From the NCBI RefSeq assembly GCF_007954425.1, contig NZ_CP042345.1:496001-560000 (forward strand): a stretch of 64,000 bases of DNA, in the 5' to 3' direction. This document shows, in pieces, positions 1-9,366 of this stretch (the first letter of the stretch is position 1; every line of letters starts with the position of its first letter). Made by a program: the position numbers and the translations under genes. This DNA comes from Novosphingobium ginsenosidimutans. GTDB lineage: Bacteria > Pseudomonadota > Alphaproteobacteria > Sphingomonadales > Sphingomonadaceae. The notes under the pieces were generated by a model that saw nothing but the letters and a program-made list of their open reading frames with translations, made no database searches and was not told where the DNA came from.

Positions 1-36
1 CACTTCACCGCAATCGACCAACCGAAATTCAGGCAT
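1..36 (-). CDS. Start of an unidentified gene, cut by the window edge
   Basis: Only the first 12 codons are visible, reading MPEFRLVDCGEV, from an ATG at 36. A GGAG lies about 9 bases upstream. The gene lies just beyond the ctaD terminator on the same strand, where cytochrome oxidase assembly genes often sit, but the fragment is too short to identify. It could also be a chance open frame. Confidence 0.3.
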   Translation of the reverse strand, partial: MPEFRLVDCGEV

Positions 37-47
37 CGCTATCGCTC

Positions 48-81
48 CAAAGAAAACGCCCCGGACCTTGCGGGCCGGGGC
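48..81 (-). terminator. Rho-independent terminator after ctaD
   Basis: On the minus strand a perfect 7-bp stem GCCCCGG/CCGGGGC (75-81 paired with 58-64) with a 10-base loop is followed by GTTTTCTTT. It lies 35 bases after the ctaD stop, so it probably ends the ctaC-ctaD transcript. The T-tract runs into the ribosome-binding region of the next gene. Confidence 0.75.
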
Positions 82-115
82 GGATTCTGTCCAGTCGGTT
101 CGGACGGACCGGGTC

Positions 116-1798
116 TTAGTGGTGACCCTTGTCCTCGATGACCGGCAGGGTTTCGAACTGGTGGAACGGCGGCGGGCTGGACAGAGTCCATTCCAGCGTC
201 GTGGCACCTTCGCCCCAGTAGTTGTCTTCCGCCTTCTTGCCCATGGTGAAGGCATAGATGATGTTGACGAACCAGATCACCAGCGAGCTCGCCATAATGA
301 CGTAGCCGATCGAAGAGACGTAGTTCCAATAGGCGTAGGCTTCGGTGTAGTCCGGATAGCGGCGCGGCATCCCCTGCAGACCCAGGAAGTGCTGCGGGAA
401 GAAGATGGTGTTGACGCCGATGAAGAATACCCAGAAGTGCAGGTGCGACAGGAACTCGGAGTGCATCCGGCCGCTCATCTTCGGGAACCAGTAGTAGAAC
501 CCGGCAAAGAGCGCGGTTACCGCACCCAGCGACAGCACGTAGTGGAAGTGCGCCACCACGTAGTAAGTGTCATGCAGCACGTCGTCCACGCCGCCATTGG
601 CCAGGACCACGCCGGTCACGCCGCCAACGGTGAACAGGAAGATGAAGCCCATCGCCCAGACCAGCGGCGACTTGAACTCGATGCTGCCGCCCCACATCGT
701 GGCGATCCAGCTGAAGATCTTGATGCCGGTCGGCACCGCGATCACCATGGTCGCCAGGGTGAAGTAGAGCTTCGTGTTCACGCTCATGCCGGTGGTGTAC
801 ATGTGGTGCGCCCAGACGACGAACCCGACCACACCGATCGCGACCATGGCATAGGCCATGCCGAGATAGCCGAACACCGGCTTCTTCGAGAAGGTCGAGA
901 CGATCTGGCTGATGATGCCGAAGCCCGGCAGGATCATGATGTACACTTCGGGGTGGCCGAAGAACCAGAACAGGTGCTGATAAAGCACCGGGTCACCGCC
1001 GCCAGCCGGATCGAAGAAGGTCGTGCCGAAGTTGCGGTCGGTGATCAGCATGGTGATCGCCGCGGCAAGGACCGGCAGGGCCAGCAGCAGCAGGAAGGCA
1101 GTAACCAGCACCGACCACACGAACAGCGGCATCTTGTGCAGGGTCATGCCCGGCGCGCGCATGTTGAAGATGGTGGTGATGAAGTTGATCGCACCCATGA
1201 TCGATGCAGCACCGGCCAGGTGGAGCGAGAAGATCGCGAAGTCCACCGACGGTCCGGTCGAACCATAGGTCGAGAGCGGCGCGTAAGCCGTCCAGCCGAT
1301 CCCGGCGCCGATCCCCGTGCCGCCCGGCACGAAGGCCGAGAGCAGCAGCGAGCAGAAGCCGGCCACCGTCAGCCAGAACGAGATGTTGTTCATCCGCGGG
1401 AAGGCCATGTCCGGCGCGCCGATCATGATCGGCACAAACCAGTTGCCGAAGCCGCCGATGATTGCCGGCATGACCATGAAGAACACCATGATCAGGCCGT
1501 GCGCAGTGATCAGCACGTTCCACATGTGGAGCGCCTGGTCAAAGCTGGGATTGGCCTCCCCGAACCAGCGGGCAAAGGTATCGAGGTACTGGATGCCCGG
1601 CTGTGCCAGCTCAAGGCGCATCATGCCCGAAAAGGCACCGCCGATGATCCCCGCGAAGATCGCGAAGATCAGGTACAGCGTACCGATGTCCTTGTGGTTG
1701 GTCGACATGAACCAGCGGGCGAAGAAGCCCGGCTTGTGATCATGGTCATGGTGAGCCCCTTCGTCGTGGGCCTGGAAGTGTTCGGCAGTAGTAGCCAT
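116..1798 (-). CDS. ctaD: Cytochrome c oxidase subunit I (aa3 type)
   Basis: 560-residue heme-copper oxidase catalytic subunit that reduces O2 and pumps protons across the inner membrane. It is fully recognisable. H100 is the expected low-spin heme a ligand. The GHPEVY block carries CuB ligand H282, the D-channel Glu (E284, type A1) and the cross-linked Tyr (Y286). H331 and H332 complete CuB. H417 and H419 lie in the [12 protein letters not shown] block and bind hemes a3 and a. The N-terminus is His/Asp rich (residues 7-21). It lies 29 bases after ctaC on the same strand. This is the normoxic oxidase; the microaerobic cbb3 oxidase lies at the other end of the window. Confidence 0.98.
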   Translation of the reverse strand: MATTAEHFQAHDEGAHHDHDHKPGFFARWFMSTNHKDIGTLYLIFAIFAGIIGGAFSGMMRLELAQPGIQYLDTFARWFGEANPSFDQALHMWNVLITAHGLIMVFFMVMPAIIGGFGNWFVPIMIGAPDMAFPRMNNISFWLTVAGFCSLLLSAFVPGGTGIGAGIGWTAYAPLSTYGSTGPSVDFAIFSLHLAGAASIMGAINFITTIFNMRAPGMTLHKMPLFVWSVLVTAFLLLLALPVLAAAITMLITDRNFGTTFFDPAGGGDPVLYQHLFWFFGHPEVYIMILPGFGIISQIVSTFSKKPVFGYLGMAYAMVAIGVVGFVVWAHHMYTTGMSVNTKLYFTLATMVIAVPTGIKIFSWIATMWGGSIEFKSPLVWAMGFIFLFTVGGVTGVVLANGGVDDVLHDTYYVVAHFHYVLSLGAVTALFAGFYYWFPKMSGRMHSEFLSHLHFWVFFIGVNTIFFPQHFLGLQGMPRRYPDYTEAYAYWNYVSSIGYVIMASSLVIWFVNIIYAFTMGKKAEDNYWGEGATTLEWTLSSPPPFHQFETLPVIEDKGHH

Positions 1799-1827
1799 GA
1801 TCGAACCCTTGTCCTTCTAATTCTGGC

Positions 1828-2952
1828 TTAGGCGGCCGGGGCCGGCGAAGCAGCCGGAGCGGCGGCAGGCGCTGCAGCAGGAGCAGCGGCGGGGGCGGCA
1901 GCCGGCGCAGCAGCAGCCGGAGCTTCAGGCAGACCATCGATCTTGCCGCCAGCCTGGGTCATGACCCACGCATTGTACTTCGGACGGGGCAGCGCTTCGA
2001 CGACGATCGGCATGTAGCCGTGACGGGCCCCGCACAGTTCCGAGCACTGGCCGTAGTACACGCCCGGCTCCTTGATGAAGAGCACCTTCTCGTTGATCCG
2101 GCCCGGGACAGCGTCGAGCTTCGACCACAGCGAGGGGACGGCAAAAGCGTGGATCACGTCGGCCGCAGTCACCTGCAGGCGGATCGGCTCGCCGGCCGGA
2201 ACGACCATGCGGAAGTCAGCCGCCAGGTGGCCCGGCTCACCGCGCTTCTTGGCTTCTTCTTCCGGCAGCATGTTGGAGATCACTTCGAACCCACCATTGT
2301 CCGGGTAGGAATAGGTCCAGAACCACTGGTTCCCGGTGGCCTTGATCGTGACGGCCTTGGCCGGAGCCGGCTTGTACTGCTTGGCGATCAGAGTGACCGA
2401 AGGCACAGCGATCGCGACCAGGATCAGGATCGGCAGGCCGGTCCAGATCACTTCGAGCAGGGTGTTGTGGCTGGTCTTCGAGGCAACCGGGTTGGCGCGC
2501 TTGTTGTAGCGCGCAATCACCCACAGCAGCAGCCCCAGCACGAACAGCGAGATCACGGTGATGATCGGCAGCAGGAAGGCATCATGCATCCAGCGGGCAT
2601 ATTCACCGGTCGGCGAATACTGATCCTGCAGGTGTATACCCCCGGCAACCGGCATGCCCTTGCCCGGGGTCGGTGCCATCGGGGTGTAGCCACCCGGGGC
2701 GATCTGGAAGCGCGGATCGTTGGGATCGACCGCCGGAGCTGCCGGCGCAGCAGCAGCAGCTTCCGCTGCAGGTGCAGCTGCAGTCGGGGCCGCCGCAACC
2801 GGAGCAGCAGCCGGGCTGGCGGCCGCTTCGACAGCGGGTGCAGCGGCAGCCGGCGCCGCCAGTGCAGCTTGCGGCAGCGCGGCGAGGGCCAGGGAAAGAC
2901 CGATTGCCTTGATCGCATTCCCCGCAATGCGGGCGGTTCGAAGCAGTTTCAT
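1828..2952 (-). CDS. ctaC: Cytochrome c oxidase subunit II
   Basis: 374-residue electron-entry subunit with the binuclear CuA centre. A signal peptide covers about residues 1-32. Two membrane helices follow at roughly 127-147 and 168-190, and then a periplasmic cupredoxin domain. The CuA ligands are visible as H268, C303, E305, C307, H311 and M314 in the GQCSELCGARHGYM block. Unusual additions are a long Ala/Pro-rich linker between the signal peptide and the first helix (about 33-75) and an Ala/Pro-rich C-terminal tail after residue 343. It is the promoter-proximal gene of ctaC-ctaD. Confidence 0.97.
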   Translation of the reverse strand: MKLLRTARIAGNAIKAIGLSLALAALPQAALAAPAAAAPAVEAAASPAAAPVAAAPTAAAPAAEAAAAAPAAPAVDPNDPRFQIAPGGYTPMAPTPGKGMPVAGGIHLQDQYSPTGEYARWMHDAFLLPIITVISLFVLGLLLWVIARYNKRANPVASKTSHNTLLEVIWTGLPILILVAIAVPSVTLIAKQYKPAPAKAVTIKATGNQWFWTYSYPDNGGFEVISNMLPEEEAKKRGEPGHLAADFRMVVPAGEPIRLQVTAADVIHAFAVPSLWSKLDAVPGRINEKVLFIKEPGVYYGQCSELCGARHGYMPIVVEALPRPKYNAWVMTQAGGKIDGLPEAPAAAAPAAAPAAAPAAAPAAAPAASPAPAA

Positions 2953-3123
2953 CGTAGCGCTACTTTCGCTTTCTCTTTGCCGGCAAGAGCAGGGCTAAGC
3001 CCGTCTCCCGCCCCCATGGGAGTCCAGATTTGCTGGGGCCTATACGCGCGCTTGCGGGGCACCTCAAGCGCCTCTAGGGGATATTTTTGAACGCGCCCGG
3101 GGCCAACACGGCACTTGGGGCAA

Positions 3124-3136
3124 TGCCGTAACGGCA
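3124..3136. promoter_or_regulatory. 13-bp palindrome upstream of pyrE, possible operator
   Basis: TGCCGTAACGGCA is a perfect 6+1+6 inverted repeat 25 bases before the pyrE start, in the region shared with divergent ctaC. A close relative, TGCCGTAACGACA, occurs near 32327 in front of the acyl-CoA dehydrogenase gene. The binding factor is unknown. This could be chance. Confidence 0.3.
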
Positions 3137-3161
3137 GCAACGGACAAGGAATCGATTTTTC

Positions 3162-3746
3162 ATGCAGGATGAAGAGGTTCTGGCAGAATTTCGCGCCAGC
3201 AAGGCATTGCTGGAGGGGCATTTCCTGCTCTCCTCCGGCCGCCACAGTGCGCATTACTTGCAATGTGCACGCGTTTTGATGGATCCGGCGCGCGCTGCGC
3301 GGCTGGCGATTGCCCTGGCCCAGCGAATCCCGCGCGAGCTGCGCAAGGACATCGTAAAGGTGGTCTCACCGGCGATGGGCGGGGTGATCATTGGCCACGA
3401 AATGGGCCGCGCGCTCGAAGTAGAGGCGATCTTTGTCGAACGCCCCACCGGCACCTTCGAGGTGCGGCGCGGTTTCACCATCGAACCCGGCGAGAAGGTC
3501 CTGCTGGTCGAGGACGTGGTGACCACGGGGCTTTCCAGCCGCGAGGCGATGGACTGTATCCGCGCAGCCGGGGGTAAGGTAATCGCCGCTGCGGCGCTCG
3601 TCGACCGTTCGGCGGGCTCGGTCGATCTGGGCGTGCCGTTTTTCCCATTGATTGCCATCAACTTCCCGACCTACGCACCGGATGAGCTGCCGCCCGAACT
3701 GGCAGCGACACCGGCAATCAAGCCGGGGAGCCGAGCGAAGCCGTGA
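3162..3746 (+). CDS. pyrE: Orotate phosphoribosyltransferase
   Basis: 194-residue type I phosphoribosyltransferase that makes OMP from orotate and PRPP in pyrimidine synthesis. The PRPP loop [11 protein letters not shown], with its paired acidic residues, sits at about 110-120, and the N-terminal FLLSSGRHS block fits the PyrE family. The ATG is preceded at a distance by AAGGA. It is the first gene of a plus-strand operon with pdxJ, acpS and lepB. The stop overlaps the pdxJ GTG start. Confidence 0.97.
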   Translation: MQDEEVLAEFRASKALLEGHFLLSSGRHSAHYLQCARVLMDPARAARLAIALAQRIPRELRKDIVKVVSPAMGGVIIGHEMGRALEVEAIFVERPTGTFEVRRGFTIEPGEKVLLVEDVVTTGLSSREAMDCIRAAGGKVIAAAALVDRSAGSVDLGVPFFPLIAINFPTYAPDELPPELAATPAIKPGSRAKP

Positions 3747-4474
3747 TACCGGACCGCCTGCGACTGGGTGTGAACATCGATCACGTTGCGACCATTCGCA
3801 ACGCGCGCGGTGGCGATCATCCCGATCCTGTACGGGCGGCAGAGATCGTCGCCGCTTGCGGCGGTGACGGCATCACCGTCCACCTGCGCGAAGACCGCCG
3901 CCATATCCGCGATGATGACCTTGCCCGGATTCACGGCGCCACTGGATTGCCGCTCAACCTCGAAATGGCCGCCACCGACGAGATGCTGGCCATCGCACTG
4001 CGCCACAAACCACACGCCGCCTGCATCGTCCCCGAACGGCGGGAAGAGCGCACCACCGAGGGCGGACTGGACGCCGCCGGTCAGCACAACCGCCTGGTCC
4101 CGATCGTCGGCCGCCTGTGCGATGCCGGCATCCGTGTCAGCCTGTTCATCGGCCCGGACGAACGCCAGATCGAGGCCGCAATGCGGCTTGGCGCGCCGGT
4201 GGTGGAGCTGCATACCGGCGATTATGCCCATGCAGAGGGCGAGGCGCGCGCGGTGGAATTGAAGAAGCTTGCCGATATGGCGGCGCTCGCCGCGAAAAAC
4301 GGGATCGAGCCGCATGCCGGCCATGGCCTGACCTATGACAACGTCCAGCCCGTTGCTGCGATCCCGCAAATCGCCGAGCTCAACATCGGCCACTACCTGA
4401 TTGGCGAGGCGGTCTTCGTCGGTCTGGAAGCCAGCGTCAGGCGGATGCGCGAACTGATGGATGCGACGCGTTGA
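3743..4474 (+). CDS. pdxJ: Pyridoxine 5'-phosphate synthase
   Basis: 243-residue TIM-barrel enzyme that condenses 1-deoxyxylulose 5-phosphate with 3-amino-2-oxopropyl phosphate, the last step of de novo vitamin B6 synthesis. The N-terminal [17 protein letters not shown] block and the [12 protein letters not shown] block are PdxJ signatures. The start is GTG, chosen because it forms a GTGA overlap with the pyrE stop. The stop forms a TTGA overlap with acpS, so translation is probably coupled through this operon. Confidence 0.97.
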   Translation: MIPDRLRLGVNIDHVATIRNARGGDHPDPVRAAEIVAACGGDGITVHLREDRRHIRDDDLARIHGATGLPLNLEMAATDEMLAIALRHKPHAACIVPERREERTTEGGLDAAGQHNRLVPIVGRLCDAGIRVSLFIGPDERQIEAAMRLGAPVVELHTGDYAHAEGEARAVELKKLADMAALAAKNGIEPHAGHGLTYDNVQPVAAIPQIAELNIGHYLIGEAVFVGLEASVRRMRELMDATR

Positions 4475-4872
4475 TCATCGCCATTGGCTCTGACCTCTGC
4501 AACATTGAGCGGATCCAGAATTCGCTCAATCGCTTTGGCGAGCGGTTTGAGCAGCGCGTGTTCACCGAAATTGAGCGTGCCAAGGGCAATTCGCGGCCCT
4601 TCACCAAGGCTGGCACTCTGGCCAAGCGCTTTGCCGCCAAGGAAGCTTTTTCCAAGGCGGTCGGCACCGGATTCAAACGCGGCGTGTTTATGAAGGACAT
4701 TGGCGTAGTCAACGCCCGCTCCGGCGCGCCGACCCTGGCGCTGACCGGCGGCGCTGCCGCACGGCTTGCCGCCATAACGCCGGAAGGCCATGAAGCCGTG
4801 GTCCATCTGACCCTTACTGACGACCATCCCTGGGCCCAGGCCTTTGTAATCATCGAGGCCCGCCCCAAATGA
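4471..4872 (+). CDS. acpS: Holo-[acyl-carrier-protein] synthase
   Basis: 133-residue phosphopantetheinyl transferase that converts apo-ACP to holo-ACP using CoA. The motifs [10 protein letters not shown] (metal-binding Asp) and [16 protein letters not shown] (Glu/Lys) are the family hallmarks. Translation starts at TTG 4471, overlapping the pdxJ TGA. The stop overlaps the lepB ATG. The pdxJ-acpS-lepB order is common in alphaproteobacteria. Confidence 0.96.
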   Translation: MIIAIGSDLCNIERIQNSLNRFGERFEQRVFTEIERAKGNSRPFTKAGTLAKRFAAKEAFSKAVGTGFKRGVFMKDIGVVNARSGAPTLALTGGAAARLAAITPEGHEAVVHLTLTDDHPWAQAFVIIEARPK

Positions 4873-5750
4873 CGGTACCCATGACTGAAACCAATCCTGC
4901 CCCGGACACTGCCGCGAAGCCCGACAAGGTAAACTGGCTGGCCGAAATCCGCAGCCTTGGCCTGATGCTGCTGGCCGTGCTGGCCTTCCATAGCTTCGTT
5001 GCCAAGCCGTTCTACATTCCGTCGATCTCGATGATGCCCAACCTGCTGGTGGGTGACCGGTTGGTGGTGTCGAAATTCCCTTATGGCTTCAACTGGTCCT
5101 CGGTCAGCTTTCACTTGCTGCCGCGCGGCACCTGGCGGTTGTTTGGTGGCACGCCCGACTATGGCGATATTGTCATCGTCGTTCCCGCAAACCGCGAGGA
5201 AGATCTGATCAAGCGCGTGGTCGCCCGCCCGGGTGACCGGATTGCAGTGAAGGACGGGATTATCATCCTCAACGGCAAACCGGTGCCGCGCGCGGTAGAA
5301 CCATCGGTGCAATTGCCCGAGGATCCGGAACTGACCTGCGATGGCGGCTCTTGTTACACCTATTTCCAGAACTACCGCGTCCGCCTACCTTCGGGCCGGG
5401 TGGTCTATGAGATCCCAGCCTACCGCGAGACGCTGCCGAATGGTGCAAGCTTCATTGTGATCGACCACATGCAGCAGAGCCTCGACAACATGGACGAGAT
5501 CACCGTGCCCGAAGGCCACGTCTTCCTGATGGGCGATAATCGCGACCATTCGGCCGACAGCCGCGCCGAACTCTGGGAGAACGGCCTGGGTGGTCCCGTG
5601 CCGCTTTATGACATCGGCGGCCGCGCCGAATTCACGACCTTCAGCCTGAACGGCAGCGAGACCTGGAACCCGCTAAGCTGGTGGGGCGCCTTGCGAGGCG
5701 ATCGCGCCTGGCGCAGCCTGCGTCCGGTCCACGTACCGCAAGGCAAGTGA
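4869..5750 (+). CDS. lepB: Signal peptidase I
   Basis: 293-residue membrane-bound serine protease that removes Sec/Tat signal peptides. It has a single N-terminal helix at about residues 27-46. The catalytic Ser54 lies in PSISMMP and the general base Lys115 in [13 protein letters not shown]. The [12 protein letters not shown] box follows later. The ATG overlaps the acpS stop (ATGA). Compared with minimal LepB there is an insertion containing two Cys in [12 protein letters not shown], which could form a periplasmic disulfide. Confidence 0.96.
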   Translation: MTVPMTETNPAPDTAAKPDKVNWLAEIRSLGLMLLAVLAFHSFVAKPFYIPSISMMPNLLVGDRLVVSKFPYGFNWSSVSFHLLPRGTWRLFGGTPDYGDIVIVVPANREEDLIKRVVARPGDRIAVKDGIIILNGKPVPRAVEPSVQLPEDPELTCDGGSCYTYFQNYRVRLPSGRVVYEIPAYRETLPNGASFIVIDHMQQSLDNMDEITVPEGHVFLMGDNRDHSADSRAELWENGLGGPVPLYDIGGRAEFTTFSLNGSETWNPLSWWGALRGDRAWRSLRPVHVPQGK

Positions 5751-5765
5751 CGCGGAGGTTCCGCA

Positions 5766-6884
5766 ATGAGTGACACAGCCAGCACTTCCCCTGCCAAGGG
5801 CCGCCGCAGCCGCAAGCCTGCCCCGGTGGCGGCCGATGAGGCGGCGGTCGGACCAACCGATATCTCCGATCCCTTGCTGCGGCACGAGGCCAAGCGCGCC
5901 TTTGTCTGGATCGGCATGGTCGGGCTGGTGGCGCTGGCCGTCGTGCTGGCCCAGCCGCTGCTGGTCATTTTCGGCGGCATGGTTTTTGCCGCCATGATCG
6001 ATGGTGGTGCGCGCCTACTTGGCCGGGTCCTTCCGGTCAACCGGGCAATCCGGGTGACGTTGGTGCTGCTCGGCGCGGTTGCCTTCCTGACCTGGACGGC
6101 GATGTTTGCCGGCAGCCAGATCGCCGCCCAGGCTTCGGAACTGCCAGCCATCGTCCAGGCCCAAACACTCAAGGCTGCCGCCTGGCTGGAAAGCCACGGC
6201 TTCCGCATCAATACCAGCAATGTCCAGGGCCTGATCGAACAGGCCATCGGCGGCGTGCGGCAGGTGACCTCCGCTGTCGGCGGCGTGATCGGCGGGCTGA
6301 CCACCGCCTTTCTGATCGTGGTACTGGGAATCTACTTTGCCGCCGAACCGCAGCTCTATCGCCGCGGTTTTGCCTGGATGCTGCCGCGCGAGGAGCGCGA
6401 TTCCTTCGATGTCACCGCGGCGCAGATGGGCAAGACCTTGCGTATGCTGATGTTCGGCCGCCTGCTCGGCATGGCGGTGGAAGGGGTGGGGACTTGGATC
6501 ATGCTGGCGCTTTACGGGGTGCCGATGGCCGGGCTGCTCGGTCTGCTGACCGGCTTGCTGGCTTTCCTCCCCAACATCGGCGCACCGATCTCCGGCCTGC
6601 TGATGGTGCTGGTCGGCTTTTCCGGCGGCTGGGAGATGGGGGTCTACTGCATCATCGTCTATGTCGTAGTGCAGACGGTCGACGGCAACATCATCGTGCC
6701 GATGATCGCGAAGAAGACGGCCGATCTGGCCCCGGCACTGGTGCTTGGCGCGCAGCTGATCATGGGCGCGCTGTTCGGGCTTATCGGGCTGCTGCTGGCC
6801 GATCCGCTGGTTGCCATGCTCAAGGTAGCGCTAGAGCGGCAATCGGTGCGCAACGAGCATCACGAGGCGGAGGCCCAGGGATAG
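5766..6884 (+). CDS. AI-2E family transporter (PerM/YdiK-like permease)
   Basis: 372-residue integral membrane protein with about eight predicted helices and the family arrangement of a central cytosolic/periplasmic region (about 110-200). A Gly/Pro-rich block around FLPNIGAPISGLLMVLVGFS follows. The N-terminus is a Lys/Arg/Ala-rich cytosolic tail. Family members export small molecules or act as Na+/H+ antiporters, so the name does not establish AI-2 transport. It lies 15 bases after lepB with GGAGG upstream of its start, and 3 bases before the DUF3089 gene. Confidence 0.88.
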   Translation: MSDTASTSPAKGRRSRKPAPVAADEAAVGPTDISDPLLRHEAKRAFVWIGMVGLVALAVVLAQPLLVIFGGMVFAAMIDGGARLLGRVLPVNRAIRVTLVLLGAVAFLTWTAMFAGSQIAAQASELPAIVQAQTLKAAAWLESHGFRINTSNVQGLIEQAIGGVRQVTSAVGGVIGGLTTAFLIVVLGIYFAAEPQLYRRGFAWMLPREERDSFDVTAAQMGKTLRMLMFGRLLGMAVEGVGTWIMLALYGVPMAGLLGLLTGLLAFLPNIGAPISGLLMVLVGFSGGWEMGVYCIIVYVVVQTVDGNIIVPMIAKKTADLAPALVLGAQLIMGALFGLIGLLLADPLVAMLKVALERQSVRNEHHEAEAQG

Positions 6885-6887
6885 CCG

Positions 6888-8000
6888 ATGGCCCGCAAGT
6901 TTCTTTATGTGATTGCTGTCCTGATCGTGCTGTTCATCGCCGGGCGGCTGGCGCTGGGTTTCTACCCAGAACAACTCACCCGCCTTGCCTTTACGCCCGG
7001 TGCGGCGTTCGAAGCGCAGCCCCCTGCCCCGGCCAACGCCTATGCCGATCCGGCTCGCTGGATCGCGCGGCCCGATTTCAAACAAGCTGGCCCGGCACAG
7101 TGGCGGCCCGCCGGACTGGCCAAGGATGCCGAGACACTTTCGGTCCCGGTGTTCTTCATCCACCCGACCAGTTATCTCAAGCGCGCGCACTGGAACGCGC
7201 CGCTGGATGACCAGGATGCCAACCGCATCGCAGGCATGATGGTGCGCGCCGCGGCAACGCCCTTCAATGTCTCGACCCAGCTCTGGATCCCGCGCTACCG
7301 CCAGGCCACCTTCGGTGCCTTCGTGACCGACAAGCCCGAGGCGCAACAGGCTCTGGACTTGGCCTATGGCGATGTCTCGGCCGCGTTTGACCAGTTCATC
7401 GCTTCCATTCCCACTGGCAGCCCCTTTGTGATCGCCGGGCACAGCCAGGGCGGGTATCATCTTAAGCGGCTGCTGGCTGACAAGGTCAAAGGAACGCCGC
7501 TCGCCGCACGGCTGGTCGCTGCCTATCCAATCGGCTGGCTGGTCGATCAGACCACTGACCTGCCGGCCATGGGAACCCCGGCCTGCACTGCCCCGGACCA
7601 GACTGGCTGTGTTGTCTCGTGGCTGAGCTACACCGACGGCGGCGATGCCAGCATGATGATCGGGGCCTATCAGCGCTTCGCCGGCAAGCGCCAATCCGGG
7701 GCACCGGCGCTGAGCTATCTCTGCACCAATCCGTTGACCGGCGTTGCCGGCGGGCAAGCCCCTGCCAGCGCCAATCTTGGCGCGATGGTGCCCGACAGCA
7801 AGCTTGAGAACGGAACATTGGAGCCCAAGCTGGTGGGGGCGCGGTGTGACGCGCAAGGAATCCTGCGGATCGGAGCCGGGCCGGAAATGGGCCCCTTCGT
7901 GCTGCCCGAGGGCAACTACCACGTTTATGACGTGCCGCTGTACTGGGCCAACCTTCGTGCAGACTTCGTTCGCCGGGCCAAGGCATGGCGGCCGCGCTAA
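6888..8000 (+). CDS. DUF3089 alpha/beta hydrolase
   Basis: 370-residue protein with an N-terminal membrane anchor or uncleaved signal (about residues 5-24). It has an alpha/beta-hydrolase nucleophile elbow GHSQGG with Ser186. The FFIHPTSY block near residue 90 is typical of DUF3089 proteins. The HVYD motif near the C-terminus could supply the catalytic His. The substrate is unknown. The anchor suggests activity on the periplasmic side. The gene end overlaps the ruvX start by 16 bases. Confidence 0.85.
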   Translation: MARKFLYVIAVLIVLFIAGRLALGFYPEQLTRLAFTPGAAFEAQPPAPANAYADPARWIARPDFKQAGPAQWRPAGLAKDAETLSVPVFFIHPTSYLKRAHWNAPLDDQDANRIAGMMVRAAATPFNVSTQLWIPRYRQATFGAFVTDKPEAQQALDLAYGDVSAAFDQFIASIPTGSPFVIAGHSQGGYHLKRLLADKVKGTPLAARLVAAYPIGWLVDQTTDLPAMGTPACTAPDQTGCVVSWLSYTDGGDASMMIGAYQRFAGKRQSGAPALSYLCTNPLTGVAGGQAPASANLGAMVPDSKLENGTLEPKLVGARCDAQGILRIGAGPEMGPFVLPEGNYHVYDVPLYWANLRADFVRRAKAWRPR

Positions 8001-8467
8001 CCACGACCTTTGCGCCAGATTTTCGTGCCGCACTGCCCAGCGGCGGGGCACTGCTGGGCCTTGACCTTGGCACCCAGACCATCGGCACGGCCTTCTGCGA
8101 TGCTGGCTGGCGCTTTGCTTCACCCGGCAAGACGCTGAAGCGTGGCAAGTTCGGCGCAGACCGCCAGGCGCTCGCTGCGCTGGTGGCCGAGCGCGGGGTT
8201 GTTGGCGTGGTGATCGGCCTACCGCTCAACATGGACGGCAGCGAAGGTCCGCGCAGCCAATCAAGCCGCGCCTATGCCCGTAATGTGGCCGAGGTGCTGA
8301 ACCTGCCAGTCCTGCTGTGGGACGAGCGTTGGTCCACCGCCAGCGCCGAAAGCGCACTGATCGCCCAGGACATGAGCCGCGCCAGACGCGCCGACCGGAT
8401 CGATGCGGCGGCGGCCGCGGTAATCCTGCAAGCCGCAATCGATGCGCTTGCCGGCGGGCTGGATTAA
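7985..8467 (+). CDS. ruvX: Holliday junction resolvase-like YqgF/RuvX nuclease
   Basis: 160-residue RNase H-fold protein. [15 protein letters not shown] carries the first catalytic Asp. The [15 protein letters not shown] block, the Glu in [13 protein letters not shown] and the final [11 protein letters not shown]sp complete the family pattern. YqgF proteins act in pre-16S rRNA maturation and/or junction resolution. The gene overlaps the upstream hydrolase, and its last bases overlap the stop of the convergent gene at 8464. Confidence 0.93.
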   Translation: MAAALTTTFAPDFRAALPSGGALLGLDLGTQTIGTAFCDAGWRFASPGKTLKRGKFGADRQALAALVAERGVVGVVIGLPLNMDGSEGPRSQSSRAYARNVAEVLNLPVLLWDERWSTASAESALIAQDMSRARRADRIDAAAAAVILQAAIDALAGGLD

Positions 8468-9366
8468 GCGAACAGCTCGCAACGTCGGGCAAGCGCCTCG
8501 GCAGCGACCAGTCGGCTGCCCGACAGTTCTGCGCGCTGCCACACCGCATCGCGGGAGGCGGCGTCCGTTGCCATCCCGGCCAGCGCATCCCAGCAAGCCA
8601 GCCGCATCCGGTCACTCGGGTGGTGGTGGGCGAAGCGTTCCGCAAGGTCCAGCGCCTGGTCGCCGCCCAGCCCGACCGCAATCCGCATCAACGCCTCGCT
8701 CGGCCCGCCCGATACGATCGCCCCGATCTGCCGCTTATCGAGATCGAAGCGGTACTGGTCGAGCCAACCCTGCGCCCCCGTGGTATGCATGATGTTGAGC
8801 GAGACCGACAGCGAATCGGCCGGATGCTGGGCATGAACATCGCGGTGGGCGCGGTATAGCATCAGCTTGCCCTCCTCCAGCCGCGAGCGTTCAACAAAGC
8901 GCAGGCTTGGAACCGGTTCATCGCGCGCGCCGACAACCTCGCCATAGTCATACTCGTAATAGTCGCTCCAGTATCCTGGGCCGAAGTAGCCCAGGGTCAG
9001 AAAGCTGAAGTTGTGATCGTGCGGGAGGCCATAGACGAACGAAGTCCCGCCCGAGGCGCGCAGCATATGCTCGTCGGTCGAGGGCCAGAGATTGGCGCGG
9101 ATGAAGAAGTTGCCATTGGGCGGAGCCAGCATGACCACCTGCGGACCATAGGAGCTGTCCAGCACATCCTCGCGGTGGCGCTGCGCCAGCGCGGCGATCA
9201 GGAGATCGCCAAGGAACTGCTTGTTGTTGCCCAGTCGCCGCAGCCACCGCGCGGCATTATCGAGCCGCTCCGGATCGTCGAAATCAACGCCCACTGCCGC
9301 CAGTCCATCGCAGGCTTCGGCCAGGCTGGCGGCATCTTCATCGATCAGCTCGATCACGCGGGGCAT
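8464..9366 (-). CDS. Unrecognised protein, cupin-like core plus helical-repeat tail
   Basis: 300 residues, no family I can name. A helical N-terminus (about 1-70) precedes a beta-rich aromatic core. This core holds H116-D117-H118 in GLPHDHNF and a second His cluster, H174, H178 and H181, then NIMHTT. The HxH and later His spacing resembles a cupin or Fe(II)/2-oxoglutarate metal site. Residues about 220-295 look like HEAT-type helical repeats. It is the last gene of a three-gene minus-strand unit and overlaps the preceding gene by 13 bases. No signal peptide is seen, so it is probably cytosolic. The enzyme role is inference. Confidence 0.7.
   Translation of the reverse strand: MPRVIELIDEDAASLAEACDGLAAVGVDFDDPERLDNAARWLRRLGNNKQFLGDLLIAALAQRHREDVLDSSYGPQVVMLAPPNGNFFIRANLWPSTDEHMLRASGGTSFVYGLPHDHNFSFLTLGYFGPGYWSDYYEYDYGEVVGARDEPVPSLRFVERSRLEEGKLMLYRAHRDVHAQHPADSLSVSLNIMHTTGAQGWLDQYRFDLDKRQIGAIVSGGPSEALMRIAVGLGGDQALDLAERFAHHHPSDRMRLACWDALAGMATDAASRDAVWQRAELSGSRLVAAEALARRCELFA

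Noticed and set aside
68..1831. Long plus-strand open frame opposite ctaD
   Set aside because: It is the antisense of the certain ctaD gene, with His/Arg/Asp-rich composition typical of a high-GC shadow frame.
5766..6884. Quorum-sensing AI-2 exporter
   Set aside because: The family name is historic; no luxS or AI-2 gene is nearby, so no signalling role is claimed.
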